This document shows, piece by piece, positions 26,509 to 36,130 of a stretch of DNA of 57,748 nucleotides. Made by a program: the position numbers and the translations under genes. The stretch spans positions 1-57,748 of the forward strand of contig JALNXG010000018.1 of assembly GCA_023230485.1 (NCBI GenBank). The letters run 5' to 3'. A model generated the notes under the pieces. The model did not search any database and was not told where the DNA came from. It saw only the letters and a list, made by a program, of their open reading frames with translations. Each line of letters begins with the position of its first letter. Position 1 is the first letter of the stretch. Source of the DNA: Melioribacteraceae bacterium (GTDB lineage: Bacteria > Bacteroidota > Ignavibacteria > Ignavibacteriales > Melioribacteraceae).

Positions 26509-26708
26509 AAAGTATTATAGAAAAGTATCTGCAATTACTTCAAAAGAATAATATCAAATTGAAGAGTGATTATCTATTCGGTAGTTATTCCAGAGGTATT
26601 TATACCGAATGGAGCGATATTGATATTGCATTGGCCTCCTCAGAAGAGTTTACTACCGAAAATCCTCTCGCAAAAGAGATAATGAAAACTGGTATCTTAT
26701 TAGCTTAA
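26484..26708 (+). pseudogene. MNT-type nucleotidyltransferase antitoxin with internal deletion
   Basis: 74 codons from GTG 26484, overlapping the HEPN remnant as is normal for HEPN/MNT pairs. YLFGSYSRGIYTEWSDIDIA holds the complete GSxxRGxxxxxSDID catalytic motif. Immediately after, the ORF jumps to SSEEFTTENPLAKEIMKTGI, which is the C-terminal end of these about 105-residue proteins (FTxENPLxxEIxKTGI). About 30 residues in between, including the third catalytic Asp strand, are missing in frame. The AT-rich 283 bases that follow hold only the second palindrome copy. Confidence 0.75.
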
Positions 26709-26773
26709 CAATATTTTTTTGTAATTCAAAAACTCGATTAAATATGAATGGCAAAAGTACTATAGCTTAAAAC

Positions 26774-26790
26774 TCATTATTAAATAATGA
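26774..26790. repeat. 17-bp perfect palindrome, copy 2
   Basis: TCATTATTAAATAATGA, with the same preceding C as the copy at 16616-16632. It lies 66 bases after the HEPN/MNT remnants, in a stretch without genes. Confidence 0.6.
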
Positions 26791-26991
26791 ATCAATTACA
26801 AATTAAATGATGTCTATTCACCTTGTAAATAATTCAATCCTCAATTAAACATTACTATTATTGAATCGATAATATATGCAGAAGGTTGCAGTATATTCGC
26901 ATAAAGTATTCTTACCCATTGGTTCCTTTTTAAAAAAATATATTTTATGATGTAATATTATTTCCCATTCAATAAATATTTAAAATAATAA

Positions 26992-28686
26992 ATGAAAAAG
27001 AAGAATAATGAAATAAAATCACTACCCGATGAAGAAACTATTCGCCGGTTGTTTGAAGAGTATATTAAGATGTATGCCGGTCGAGATGATCTATTAACAA
27101 CTTATTTCAGCGATAACTTTTCCGGGTTCACCGGCGGAGGCGATTTCCTTGTTAAAGACAAAGAGGAATGGATTGCTATTACTCGTCAGGATTTTGATCA
27201 GGTTAAAGAATCGCTCCGTATAGAAATGAAAGATTTATCATGTCAAGCATTAGCAGATAATATCGTAGTAACCACCGGATTCTTTAAAATACATTTACCA
27301 ATCAAAGATCATATACTTTCACGTGAGACAGCGCGTTTAGTTTTAATCTTCCGCAATGAACCGGAAGGTTGGAAAATTGTTCATAGCAGTATTTCCATTC
27401 CATATTATTTAGTGCGTGATGGCGAAGTGTATCCGATGCAAGAGCTTTCCGATCGAAATCAATACTTGGAGAATATGGTAGAAGAGAGGACACTTCAACT
27501 TTCGGAAGTAAATGAAAAACTTCAAAAAACCAATGAAGAATTGAATAACGAAATTAAAAAGCATACACAAGCTCGGGAAGAGTTAGAGACGAGCAGTCAT
27601 AAATGGGAAGCCTTAATTACAGCATCCCCCGATGGAATTGGAATGCTCTCTCTCGATGGAAAGATGCTCCTAATGTCTGTTCAACTTGCCAAGATGTATG
27701 GATATAATTCAGAAGAGAGGGATGAAATAGTAGGAAGACCTTCCCTTGATTTTATTGACCCTTCAGACCATAAAAGGTTAACTGAAAATATGTATCAATT
27801 GATCGAAGGGAAAAGGGGTAATCAACTTTCAGAATATTTAGCAATTCGAAAAGACGGAACGAGATTTCATATAGATATTAATACTACTCTATTGTTCGAT
27901 TCAACCGGAAAACCATCAAGTATTCTTTTTGTAGAAAGAGATATTACCGAACGGAAAATTGCCGAAGAAGAAAATATTAAAAAAAATCTTGAACTTGCGG
28001 AACTGAATGCTACGAAGGATAAATTTTTCTCCATCATTGCACATGACCTCAAAAGCCCGTTTCAAGGGCTAATAAGTTACTCACAAATTTTATCGTCTCA
28101 ATTTTCGGATTTATCTGAAGAAGAAAAAATTTCATTCATCGGTAGTATCGAAGCTTTGAGCCAAAGTGCATATAAACTATTAGAAAACTTACTCGATTGG
28201 TCAAGATTACAAACGGGGCAGATGATTTATAATCCCGAACCTTTTAATTTATTGGTAGAATTGTATCCGACAATTGCATTGGTGAAACAAACGGCACTTA
28301 ATAAAAAAATTAAATTTAATTATACGATCGATAATACAATTGTTGTCAATGCAGATATTAATATGTTATCCACAATAATCAGGAATCTTATATCTAATGC
28401 GATAAAATTTACTAAGCCCGGCGGAAATATTATTCTTTCTGCAAAGGAATTAGATGGCAAGATAGAATTATCGGTTATTGATACCGGTATTGGTATCGAG
28501 AAGGAGAGTCTCGATAAACTATTCCTAATAGGAAATAAGGAAAGTAGAACAGGCACTGCAAATGAGAGCGGAACCGGATTAGGCTTATTATTATGCAAGG
28601 AAATGATAGCAAAGCATGGCGGTGAATTAAAAGTAGAAAGTGAAATTAACAAAGGCACTACATTTTCATTTACAATACCTTCATAA
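26992..28686 (+). CDS. Sensor histidine kinase: SnoaL-like domain, PAS, HisKA, HATPase
   Basis: 564 residues, no membrane helix. Residues about 8-140 resemble a SnoaL/NTF2-like fold (LFEEYIKMYAGRDDLLTTYF, then DNIVVTTGFFKIHLP and EPEGWKIVHSSIS), an uncommon sensor module. A coiled coil at 160-200 leads into a PAS domain (about 203-325, ending FVERDITERKIAEE). HisKA has FFSIIAHDLKSPFQG, with the phosphorylated His at about residue 352. The HATPase has NLISNAIKF (N box), VIDTGIGIEKESLDKLF (G1), and GTGLGLLLCKEM (G2). Cytoplasmic kinase; no regulator gene lies next to it, so its partner is unknown. Confidence 0.9.
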   Translation: MKKKNNEIKSLPDEETIRRLFEEYIKMYAGRDDLLTTYFSDNFSGFTGGGDFLVKDKEEWIAITRQDFDQVKESLRIEMKDLSCQALADNIVVTTGFFKIHLPIKDHILSRETARLVLIFRNEPEGWKIVHSSISIPYYLVRDGEVYPMQELSDRNQYLENMVEERTLQLSEVNEKLQKTNEELNNEIKKHTQAREELETSSHKWEALITASPDGIGMLSLDGKMLLMSVQLAKMYGYNSEERDEIVGRPSLDFIDPSDHKRLTENMYQLIEGKRGNQLSEYLAIRKDGTRFHIDINTTLLFDSTGKPSSILFVERDITERKIAEEENIKKNLELAELNATKDKFFSIIAHDLKSPFQGLISYSQILSSQFSDLSEEEKISFIGSIEALSQSAYKLLENLLDWSRLQTGQMIYNPEPFNLLVELYPTIALVKQTALNKKIKFNYTIDNTIVVNADINMLSTIIRNLISNAIKFTKPGGNIILSAKELDGKIELSVIDTGIGIEKESLDKLFLIGNKESRTGTANESGTGLGLLLCKEMIAKHGGELKVESEINKGTTFSFTIPS

Positions 28687-28720
28687 ACAATTAATTAATA
28701 TAGGAACCAGGCAAAATTCT

Positions 28721-28763
28721 GAAGCTAAGCTACGTTCGGCTGCGCCTCACTTCGCTTAGCTTC
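28721..28763. repeat. REP-like hairpin between convergent genes
   Basis: Arms GAAGCTAAGC (28721-28730) and GCTTAGCTTC (28754-28763) are perfect over 10 bases, around a 23-base loop that is much more GC-rich than the surroundings. No T-run follows on either strand. It lies between the converging kinase and mlaD genes, so a REP-type palindrome or bidirectional terminator is possible. Confidence 0.65.
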
Positions 28764-28831
28764 TAAGTCTTCTTTAACCATTTACACAAAATTACTTACA
28801 CACCCAGACCGTTAACTAGCCTTAAATCCCT

Positions 28832-29482
28832 TTAAAAACCCCATAGCAGCCAGCTGCTTTTTGCTTTTTCCATGAGTAATTTCAAACCTACTGCACTATC
28901 TTTCAGACTAATAAAAGTTGAATCAATATTATTGGCAGTTGTCGGATCCATTAATAAACGCCCAACAGTTCCATTTCCCGATTCAATATTTTTGGTCATA
29001 CTTGCCAAATCACCGGTGATTGCAGCTGTGTAATCAATAGTTGTTTTTACCTTTGACAGTATACTATCGATGTCAATTGGCATACTTGTAGCAATCAAAC
29101 CGCCGCTTTCTATTCTCTTTTTTCCGCCTGTTCCGGGATTTATAATTAACGCCTTATTTCCCATAAGTCCCTCGGAACCGATACTTGCTATGGCATCCTT
29201 CTTTATAAACTGCCGTGCATCTTCATCAATCATTATTTCTACATTTACTAAGGTATCACTAATAATTGTAATATTATCGATGGTTCCGACGTTAACGCCC
29301 AACAATCGGACATTATTACCAATTTGAAGTCCGGAAACATTTTTGAATACTCCATTCAAACGAAAAGTGCTTCTGAACATCTGCTGACGCTCCCCGATAA
29401 AATAGACCCCTAAAATGAGAATCAGCATTCCTAGAGAAATAAATATTCCTAGTTTAATTTTATTTGTACTATTTTTTTTCAT
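28832..29482 (-). CDS. mlaD: MlaD-like MCE-domain lipid-binding protein
   Basis: 216 residues. N-terminal membrane anchor (KLGIFISLGMLILILGVYFI), then a single MCE domain (TFRLNGVFKNVSGLQIGNNV, then RLLGVNVGTIDNITI, GSEGLMGNKALIINPG). The C-terminal tail (SILSKVKTTIDYTAAITGDL, then GNGTVGRLLMD) is the usual helical region, ending AKSSWLLWGF. MlaD hexamers hold lipids on the periplasmic side of the MlaE/F transporter. It is slightly shorter than many relatives, as the tail stops early. Third gene of a minus-strand operon with the ATPase and permease; the gap to mlaF is 29 bases. Confidence 0.88.
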   Translation of the reverse strand: MKKNSTNKIKLGIFISLGMLILILGVYFIGERQQMFRSTFRLNGVFKNVSGLQIGNNVRLLGVNVGTIDNITIISDTLVNVEIMIDEDARQFIKKDAIASIGSEGLMGNKALIINPGTGGKKRIESGGLIATSMPIDIDSILSKVKTTIDYTAAITGDLASMTKNIESGNGTVGRLLMDPTTANNIDSTFISLKDSAVGLKLLMEKAKSSWLLWGF

Positions 29483-29511
29483 TTTATTTGCCTTCAGTTA
29501 TCTCTTAAATG

Positions 29512-30288
29512 TCATTCAAAAAAGGATCTTATCCATGGGTCAGTTGATTTCTCTAGTTCTTCGAACGATCCTTCTGCAGCGCATACGCCATCTTTAAGAA
29601 CAATAATTCTATTTGCCGTAAGTCTGGCGCATTCAATATCGTGTGTGATAATTATAGAAGAAGTATGATATTTTTCTTGTACTGCAATTATTAAGTTGCT
29701 TATTTCTTTTGATGTTATGGGATCAAGTCCCGTTGTAGGTTCATCGTAAAGCATAATCTCAGGTCTTAAAATCAAGGTGCGGGCTAAACCTAATCTTTTG
29801 CGCATACCTCCGGAAAGTTCCGAAGGCGTCTTATCGATTGCTTCATCAAGCCCTACTTCATGCAAAGCTTCTTGAATTAGATTATCCAGTTCCTCTTTCT
29901 TCATTGAGTCTTTCTGCCGTCTTAAAGGAAATTCAAGATTCTCTCTTACCGACATTGAATCGTATAATGCGCCGCTTTGAAAAAGAAACCCGATTCTTCT
30001 ATAAATTTTAATTAATTCTTTCTGTTTTAATTCCGATATATCCTTGCCAAATATTATAAGCTTGCCATTATCAATTTCTATTAATCCTACAATACACTTA
30101 ATAAGTACAGATTTGCCCGTTCCCGATTGTCCTAGTATTACTAAGTTTTCTCCTTTCTTAATAAACAGATTGATATCCTTTAGCACATCATTATCACCAA
30201 ATGATTTTTTTAGATGTTGCATCTCAACAACTATTTCTTCCGGATTATTATCGATACTGCTTTTTATTTTTTTCTCGCTATCTGTCAT
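29512..30288 (-). CDS. mlaF: MlaF-like ABC transporter ATPase
   Basis: 258 residues. Walker A LGQSGTGKSVLIKCI, Q-loop IGFLFQSGALYDSM (the FQxGALFDSx variant typical of Mla/Ttg2A ATPases), signature ELSGGMRKRLGLART, Walker B IMLYDEPTTGLDP, and the switch His in IITHD. The N-terminal 20 residues are a charged extension. It powers lipid movement between the membranes together with the adjoining permease (stop/start gap 18 bases) and MlaD. The start is ATG at 30286-30288. Confidence 0.92.
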   Translation of the reverse strand: MTDSEKKIKSSIDNNPEEIVVEMQHLKKSFGDNDVLKDINLFIKKGENLVILGQSGTGKSVLIKCIVGLIEIDNGKLIIFGKDISELKQKELIKIYRRIGFLFQSGALYDSMSVRENLEFPLRRQKDSMKKEELDNLIQEALHEVGLDEAIDKTPSELSGGMRKRLGLARTLILRPEIMLYDEPTTGLDPITSKEISNLIIAVQEKYHTSSIIITHDIECARLTANRIIVLKDGVCAAEGSFEELEKSTDPWIRSFFE

Positions 30289-30306
30289 TATTAAACCGAT
30301 TAAATT

Positions 30307-31125
30307 TTATTGAAGTAAACTTGTAATCTGAACTGCTATCATATCAATTATAAAAACCATCAAAGATGCAAATACTACTGCTGAGTTAGACGCTTTTCCA
30401 ACACCTTCTGTACCTTTAGTAGAATTGTATCCTTTATAACTGCCTATTAGTCCAATTGCAAATCCGAAGAAAAATGTTTTAGCTATCGCTGGAAAAAGAT
30501 CAGCGAATGCGAGACTTTGGAATACCTGAGAAAAATAAAAGTAGGCACTTACATTTCCCTTTATATTAACCCCTACAAAAGATCCGAACAATCCAACTGC
30601 ATCTGCAAAGATTACTAATATTGGAAGCATTAATGTCGCTGATAGAACTCTTGTAACTACAAGATACTTAAATGGATTAGTATCAGATACCTGCATCGCG
30701 TCTATTTGCTCGGTTACTTTCATTGAAGCTAATTCAGCACCTATTCCGGAACCGACTTTTCCTGCAAAGATTAATGCAGTAATAACAGGTCCTATTTCTC
30801 TAATAAGTGAAACCGCCACCATTGCAGGTAGCCATGATTCAGCTCCAAACTTTGCAAGCGTAGGCCTTGATTGTATTGTAAGGACCAGTCCTATAATAAA
30901 TCCCGTTATAGCAATTAATGGAAGTGATTTATAACCAATTAGAAAAGACTGTTTCATAATTTCATTAAACTCATAAGGCGGCTTAATAACTTCTTTTAAG
31001 AACCGCATAGTAAAAGAAGTAATTGAATAGACTTCTGAAAAGAAATTTCCAATAATTGAATCCGTCTTGAGTATTCGACTATCATTTTTTTTCTTTTCAA
31101 TATTTACATCCTGAGCTTCTGACAA
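30307..31125 (-). CDS. mlaE: MlaE-like ABC transporter permease
   Basis: 272 residues with a 35-residue charged N-terminal extension, then five or six hydrophobic helices. Conserved MlaE landmarks: IGFIIGLVLTIQSRPTLAKF-like segment (ITGFIIGLVLTIQSRP), SLIREIGPVITALIFAGKVG, GSGIGAELASMKVTEQIDAM, and G-KASNSAVV near the C-terminus. First gene of the minus-strand mlaEFD operon. About 250 bases separate it from the divergent kinase gene and must hold both promoters; nothing definite is visible there. Confidence 0.92.
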   Translation of the reverse strand: MSEAQDVNIEKKKNDSRILKTDSIIGNFFSEVYSITSFTMRFLKEVIKPPYEFNEIMKQSFLIGYKSLPLIAITGFIIGLVLTIQSRPTLAKFGAESWLPAMVAVSLIREIGPVITALIFAGKVGSGIGAELASMKVTEQIDAMQVSDTNPFKYLVVTRVLSATLMLPILVIFADAVGLFGSFVGVNIKGNVSAYFYFSQVFQSLAFADLFPAIAKTFFFGFAIGLIGSYKGYNSTKGTEGVGKASNSAVVFASLMVFIIDMIAVQITSLLQ

Positions 31126-31379
31126 ATATATTCCTCCATATCTTTCTATATTTCTTGTATAAGATGCGGAATAAAGAGTTGGAAAACTATCGATCCTAAG
31201 GATGAAAAATGGGTTACATCCTTTTTAAGAAATGGCTTGATCTTGAAAGTCTTTGTTCAAATATCTGAGCAGAAATTCCTAATCCGGAATTGACAAGTTT
31301 TCCTTTTCTCATTTATTTTAAGTTAGGAAATCAGTATACTTAGCGATGTAGATAATTACAAAATAATTAATGAGAAAAT

Positions 31380-33122
31380 ATGAACCGGTTCTGTTTAATA
31401 CTTAGCATTAATAGAATTTGTTGGTTTCTTATTTTATTTCTCATACCTACAATTCTTCTCCCCCAATCCTCCAATTATTCGTTTAATAAATTAGATCTCT
31501 ATGCCAATCTTAATTATCTTTTACCTTTACTAATAATTATTATATTCGCTCTCTGGGCATTTTCATATCGATTAGAGAAAAAAATAAAAAAGTTAGTGCA
31601 AAGCAGAACTTCAGACCGGAAAGAAGCAGAGCTTTTATTAATGGAAAATGAAAAACGCTATCTGAAAGCGCAGAGATTAGGTAAAGTTGGCAATTGGGAG
31701 TATAATATTCAGTCAAATTCATTTTGGGCATCAGATGCAGCTAAACACATTTTCGGCTTTACTCCGGATGATAGCAGCTTCTCCTTTGAAGAAGTCGAAA
31801 GTTGTATCCCTGAAAGGGAAAGAGTTCATAGTGCTATCATCGATTTAATCAAACATGGGATAAAATATAACTTGGAATATACTGTTCTTCCGAAGAATGG
31901 CGGGGAACCAAGAGTAGTTAACTCAATTGGAGAATTAGAATATGATTTAAATGGTGATCCATTTAAGGTTGTAGGGGTAATTCTTGATATTACTTCCCGA
32001 AAGAACTCAGAAAAGGAAATTCAAGAGAGTGAAAATAAATATAGAACTCTTGTTGAATCCTCACATGACCTGATTTGGTCGATTAATACTAATGATATTA
32101 TAACTTTTGTAAACAAAGCTTCGAAAAATGTATTAGGTTATGAACCGGATGAATTGATAGGTAAATCATTTCTTGAATTTATTCCAAATCAATTGCCTGA
32201 AAACAGTATCCAACCATTTTCAAAAACCAGTAATAATCTCGCTTCTTTGCTTGAATACGATAGCAAATTCTTTCATAAAGATGGGCACATTGTAATTCTA
32301 AGTACAAATGCCAGTTTTATACGGGACGAAGAAAACAGTATTATTGGAATAACAGGAATGTCAATAGATATCACCGAACAGAAGCATGCAGAAGAAAAAT
32401 TATTAAAAGCTATGTCTGATCTTGAACATTCAAATAAAGAACTGGAACAGTTTGCCTATGTGGCTTCTCACGATCTGCAGGAACCACTCCGGATGGTAGC
32501 AAGTTATACTCAATTACTTGGTAAGAGGTATAAAGATAAACTCGATTCAGATGCAAATGATTTTATCGCATTCGCTATCGATGGTGCCGTACGAATGCAG
32601 ACACTTATAAACGATCTACTCGCATTTTCACGCATTTCCTCTAAGGTCAAACCCTTTACAAGCGTGAATCTCTCAGAAGTTTTAGGCGAAGCTCTAATGA
32701 GTTTGCAATCAATAATAATTGAAAACTCCGCTATTATTCTTAATGATAATCTCCCTTCTGTTTTAGGTGATGATAGTCAACTTACAAGATTATTCCAAAA
32801 TCTTATAGGTAATGCAATCAAATACAGAAGAGATATTCCTCCGGAAATTCATATATCGGCTGAAGAAATGAAATCAGAATGGAAAATTTCGGTGCAGGAT
32901 AATGGTATTGGTATCGAAAAAGATTTTTATGAAAAAATATTTATTATATTTCAGCGATTACACAGCAGAGACAAGTATCCGGGCACAGGTATAGGGCTTG
33001 CAATCTGCAAACGTATTGTCGAGATGCACGGCGGAAGAATATGGCTCGAATCAGAAAAGGGTCATGGTTCAACATTTTACTTTACTATACCAATAAAAGG
33101 AAATTATTCTAATGACGAATGA
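31380..33122 (+). CDS. Membrane-anchored PAS-PAS histidine kinase
   Basis: 580 residues. A hydrophobic N-terminus (residues 12-28) and a second membrane helix (about 47-63, LLPLLIIIIFALWAFSY) give a short periplasmic loop only. PAS 1 at about 95-215 (LGKVGNWEYNIQSNSFWAS, PAS_3 type) and PAS 2 at about 220-345 (YRTLVESSHDLIWSINTND). HisKA has FAYVASHDLQEPLRMV, and HATPase has NLIGNAIKYR, DNGIGIEKDFYEKIF, and GTGIGLAICKRIVEMHGG. The SHDLQEPLR H-box and the tail resemble bacteriophytochrome-like kinases, which commonly pair with Rcp1-type regulators, and exactly such a gene follows with an 11-base overlap. First gene of the signalling operon. Confidence 0.9.
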   Translation: MNRFCLILSINRICWFLILFLIPTILLPQSSNYSFNKLDLYANLNYLLPLLIIIIFALWAFSYRLEKKIKKLVQSRTSDRKEAELLLMENEKRYLKAQRLGKVGNWEYNIQSNSFWASDAAKHIFGFTPDDSSFSFEEVESCIPERERVHSAIIDLIKHGIKYNLEYTVLPKNGGEPRVVNSIGELEYDLNGDPFKVVGVILDITSRKNSEKEIQESENKYRTLVESSHDLIWSINTNDIITFVNKASKNVLGYEPDELIGKSFLEFIPNQLPENSIQPFSKTSNNLASLLEYDSKFFHKDGHIVILSTNASFIRDEENSIIGITGMSIDITEQKHAEEKLLKAMSDLEHSNKELEQFAYVASHDLQEPLRMVASYTQLLGKRYKDKLDSDANDFIAFAIDGAVRMQTLINDLLAFSRISSKVKPFTSVNLSEVLGEALMSLQSIIIENSAIILNDNLPSVLGDDSQLTRLFQNLIGNAIKYRRDIPPEIHISAEEMKSEWKISVQDNGIGIEKDFYEKIFIIFQRLHSRDKYPGTGIGLAICKRIVEMHGGRIWLESEKGHGSTFYFTIPIKGNYSNDE

Positions 33123-33561
33123 AACAAATCCCAAGTTAATTGATATTTTGCTTGTAGAAGATAACAAAGCCGATTCTCGGTTGACTCAGGAGTTCTTTAA
33201 GGATTCAAAAATAAAAAATTCTTTATTCATTGTAGAAGATGGGGTTGAAGCAATTAATTTTCTTCGAAAAAGGGGTAAGTTTATTGATGTACCGTGTCCC
33301 GATCTGATCCTGCTTGATCTTAATCTTCCCCAAAAAGATGGTCGAGAAGTTCTTGCTGAAATTAAAGCAGATGATAATCTCAAGCGAATTCCGGTTGTTA
33401 TAATTACAAGTTCAAAAGCAGAAGAGGATATACTTAAATCTTATAATAATCACGCTAATTGCTTTATCACCAAGCCGCTTGATCTTAATCAATTTGAAAA
33501 CATTGTAAGATCCATAGAGGATTTCTGGATGACAATTGTTAAATTACCAAAGAATGAATAA
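33112..33561 (+). CDS. Rcp1-like single-domain response regulator
   Basis: 149 residues, one receiver domain and no output domain. Acidic pocket in LLVEDNKADSRLTQEFF, phosphoacceptor Asp in LILLDLNLPQKDGREVL, Thr/Ser switch VVIITSSKAEED, Lys in CFITKPLDLNQF. The EDN-x-AD-x-RL and DLNLP-x-KDG features and the terminal IEDFWMTIV are typical of the Rcp1 family that partners phytochrome-type kinases. It overlaps the kinase gene by 11 bases, so it is almost certainly its direct target and probably acts by protein-protein contact. Confidence 0.92.
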   Translation: MTNETNPKLIDILLVEDNKADSRLTQEFFKDSKIKNSLFIVEDGVEAINFLRKRGKFIDVPCPDLILLDLNLPQKDGREVLAEIKADDNLKRIPVVIITSSKAEEDILKSYNNHANCFITKPLDLNQFENIVRSIEDFWMTIVKLPKNE

Positions 33562-33584
33562 TGGGAAATATGGAGAAATTTTAA

Positions 33585-36122
33585 GTGAGCAATAAAATAA
33601 TTAAAATATTACTTGTAGAGGATAATAGAGCAGATAAGATACTGATTGTTGAGTTTCTGAAAGAAATTCCCTCGTTTAAATATATTATGACTGCAGCGGA
33701 AACTCTAAATGACTCATTGGATAAACTGGAAAAGGATACTTTCGATATTGTTTTGCTTGACTTAAATCTTCCCGATAGCAAAGGAATTGAAACATTTGAT
33801 AATATTTATACAAAATATCATGAGCTGCCAATACTACTTATAGCCGGACTTGAGGATGAAGACCTGGCAAAAAAATTGATTAAATCGGGTGCTCAGGATT
33901 ATCTTCTTAAAATTCGTCTTAATAGTTTTGTTTTAGAAAGAGCCATCAGCTATGCAATAGAGAGAGGCAGTTTTCTTAACAAAGTGAAACATCTAAACTC
34001 TGTATTAACTACTATAAGAAATATTAGTAAATTAATTGCAAACTTGGATGATAAAAATATCCTTGTCCGGAGGTCAACAGAATTTCTCGTAGAAGCACGC
34101 GGGTATCATCAAGCGATGTGCATACTCGTCGATTATAGCGGGAAAATTACCAATTATGGAATGACCTCTGATGATAAATCTCTTTACCCATTTTTTGAAA
34201 ATGAAATGAAAAAAGGGACTCTTATTCCTTGCTTTATGAAAGCTCTCGATAAAAGGGAAACTGTTATAATTGAGAAATTTGAAAAGGATTGTCCGGTTGA
34301 ACACTACGTTATTGCCAACAAGAATCTCGGATTAATTGTTATCCCTCTTTTCTATCATGAAAATGATTATGGCATCTTAGCCATTTCAATGGATAATAAG
34401 TATATTAATGAGCCTGATGAACATTCATTAATAACTGAAATATCGGGAGATATAAGTTTTGCACTTAATAATATTCAACTTAATGCTGAAAGAAAACAAG
34501 CACAGTATTCTCTTAAAATGAGTGAAGAGAAATACCGAGCATTCGTTGAAGATGACCTAACAGGCGATTATCTGGTTACTCCCGAAGGGCAGTTCCTTTA
34601 CTGCAATGCTTCTTTTCTAAAAATATTCGGTTTTAAGAACCCGGAGGAAGCATACAACTATAATGCATATAAACTATATTCTAATTCCAGTAGACGCGAT
34701 GAATTCTTAAAACTTGTAAAAGCCAAGAAAAAACTTGAGCATATGGAATCGGATATTCTCCGACAGGATGGCAGAAAAATTAGGATAGTTGAAAATGTAG
34801 TTGGTAATTTTGACGAGAAAGGTAATTTGAATGATATCAGAGGGTATGTTATAGATATAACAAAGCAAACGATTGCCGAAAATAATATTAAAAGGAATAA
34901 TGAACGGCTTAATATTTTATTAAAAATTTATGAGCATGAAACAAAAAATGAGAAAGATTTGCTTGATTTCTCACTTAGCGAGGCTATGAAATTAACTTCC
35001 AGCAAGATTGGTTATCTCTATTTTTATAATGAAGAAAAGAAAGAATTCATTCTTAACTCATGGTCAAATGAAGTAATGAAGCAATGTAAAGTACTAGACC
35101 CAAAAACATGTTATGAATTGGATAAAACCGGAATATGGGGGGAGGCAGTAAGGCAGCGTAAAACAATCATATTAAATGATTTTCAGTCCGATCACCAGCT
35201 AAAAAAAGGGTATCCCGAAGGGCATATTGAATTAAATAACTTTATGACTATCCCGATATTTGATAATGATAAAATTATAGCTGTTGTTGGTGTGGGCAAT
35301 AAAGAGGGGGACTATGACGAATCTGATGAAACTCAGCTTCAGCTTTTAATGTATAGTGTCTGGCGTATTCTTGAAAAGAAAATGATGATCGAGACGCTTA
35401 TCTCTGCGAAAGAAAAAGCTGAATTTTCGAATAAGCTCAAATCCGAGTTTCTAGCCCAAATGTCACATGAAATTAGATCTCCCATGAGTGTAATTATAAG
35501 CTTTACAAATTTGATAAGAGAAGTTTTGGGAATGAATCTAACTCCTGAACTTTCTGAATATTTTGACGGAATAGATACTGCAAGCAGTCGATTAATTCGC
35601 ACTATCGATCTAATACTTAATACATCCGAAATCAAGTTAGGAACCTATGAACCATCGATCTCAGAGATAGAGATTATAAGTGAAATAATCGATGGTGTTC
35701 GGAATGAATATGATCCTCTTATCAGAAAAAAAGGATTGGAATTTCATTATCATTCTGATCTTCCCAAAGCTCTTATTAACGGAGATAAATATAGTCTTTA
35801 TCAAATATTCGTGAATTTAATTCATAATGCCTTTAAGTATACTCAGGTTGGATCAATTTCAATTATCATTAAAACTAATAGTGAAAAGGGAGAATTGTAT
35901 ATTAGCATTGAAGATACTGGGATTGGAATATCAGAAGAATATATGGAGAATATTTTCCAGCCATTTATGCAGGAAGAGATGGGTTATTCCAGAAGATATG
36001 AGGGGAATGGTCTTGGTTTGGCATTGGTTAAAAATTATTGCGATTTAAATCGGATTTCTATTAATGTCGAATCCAAAAAAGGAGTAGGAAGTAAATTCAC
36101 AGTTACTTTCTCCCTTCTTTAA
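33585..36122 (+). CDS. Hybrid sensor kinase: receiver-GAF-PAS-GAF-HisKA-HATPase
   Basis: 845 residues, starting at GTG 33585 with GGAG at 33572-33575. Receiver at 1-125 (IKILLVEDNRADKILIVEFL; Asp in IVLLDLNLPDSKG). GAF-type region at about 145-300. PAS at about 305-435 (DDLTGDYLVTPEGQFLYCNA). Second GAF at about 450-605 (IGYLYFYNEEKKEFILNSWS, then DKTGIWGEAVRQRKTIILND). HisKA has FLAQMSHEIRSPMSVI; HATPase has NLIHNAFKYT, EDTGIGISEEYMENIF, and EGNGLGLALVKNY. A receiver at the N-terminus suggests it takes phosphate from, or is gated by, the upstream kinase. Cytoplasmic. Confidence 0.9.
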   Translation: MSNKIIKILLVEDNRADKILIVEFLKEIPSFKYIMTAAETLNDSLDKLEKDTFDIVLLDLNLPDSKGIETFDNIYTKYHELPILLIAGLEDEDLAKKLIKSGAQDYLLKIRLNSFVLERAISYAIERGSFLNKVKHLNSVLTTIRNISKLIANLDDKNILVRRSTEFLVEARGYHQAMCILVDYSGKITNYGMTSDDKSLYPFFENEMKKGTLIPCFMKALDKRETVIIEKFEKDCPVEHYVIANKNLGLIVIPLFYHENDYGILAISMDNKYINEPDEHSLITEISGDISFALNNIQLNAERKQAQYSLKMSEEKYRAFVEDDLTGDYLVTPEGQFLYCNASFLKIFGFKNPEEAYNYNAYKLYSNSSRRDEFLKLVKAKKKLEHMESDILRQDGRKIRIVENVVGNFDEKGNLNDIRGYVIDITKQTIAENNIKRNNERLNILLKIYEHETKNEKDLLDFSLSEAMKLTSSKIGYLYFYNEEKKEFILNSWSNEVMKQCKVLDPKTCYELDKTGIWGEAVRQRKTIILNDFQSDHQLKKGYPEGHIELNNFMTIPIFDNDKIIAVVGVGNKEGDYDESDETQLQLLMYSVWRILEKKMMIETLISAKEKAEFSNKLKSEFLAQMSHEIRSPMSVIISFTNLIREVLGMNLTPELSEYFDGIDTASSRLIRTIDLILNTSEIKLGTYEPSISEIEIISEIIDGVRNEYDPLIRKKGLEFHYHSDLPKALINGDKYSLYQIFVNLIHNAFKYTQVGSISIIIKTNSEKGELYISIEDTGIGISEEYMENIFQPFMQEEMGYSRRYEGNGLGLALVKNYCDLNRISINVESKKGVGSKFTVTFSLL

Positions 36123-36130
36123 GATATTTC

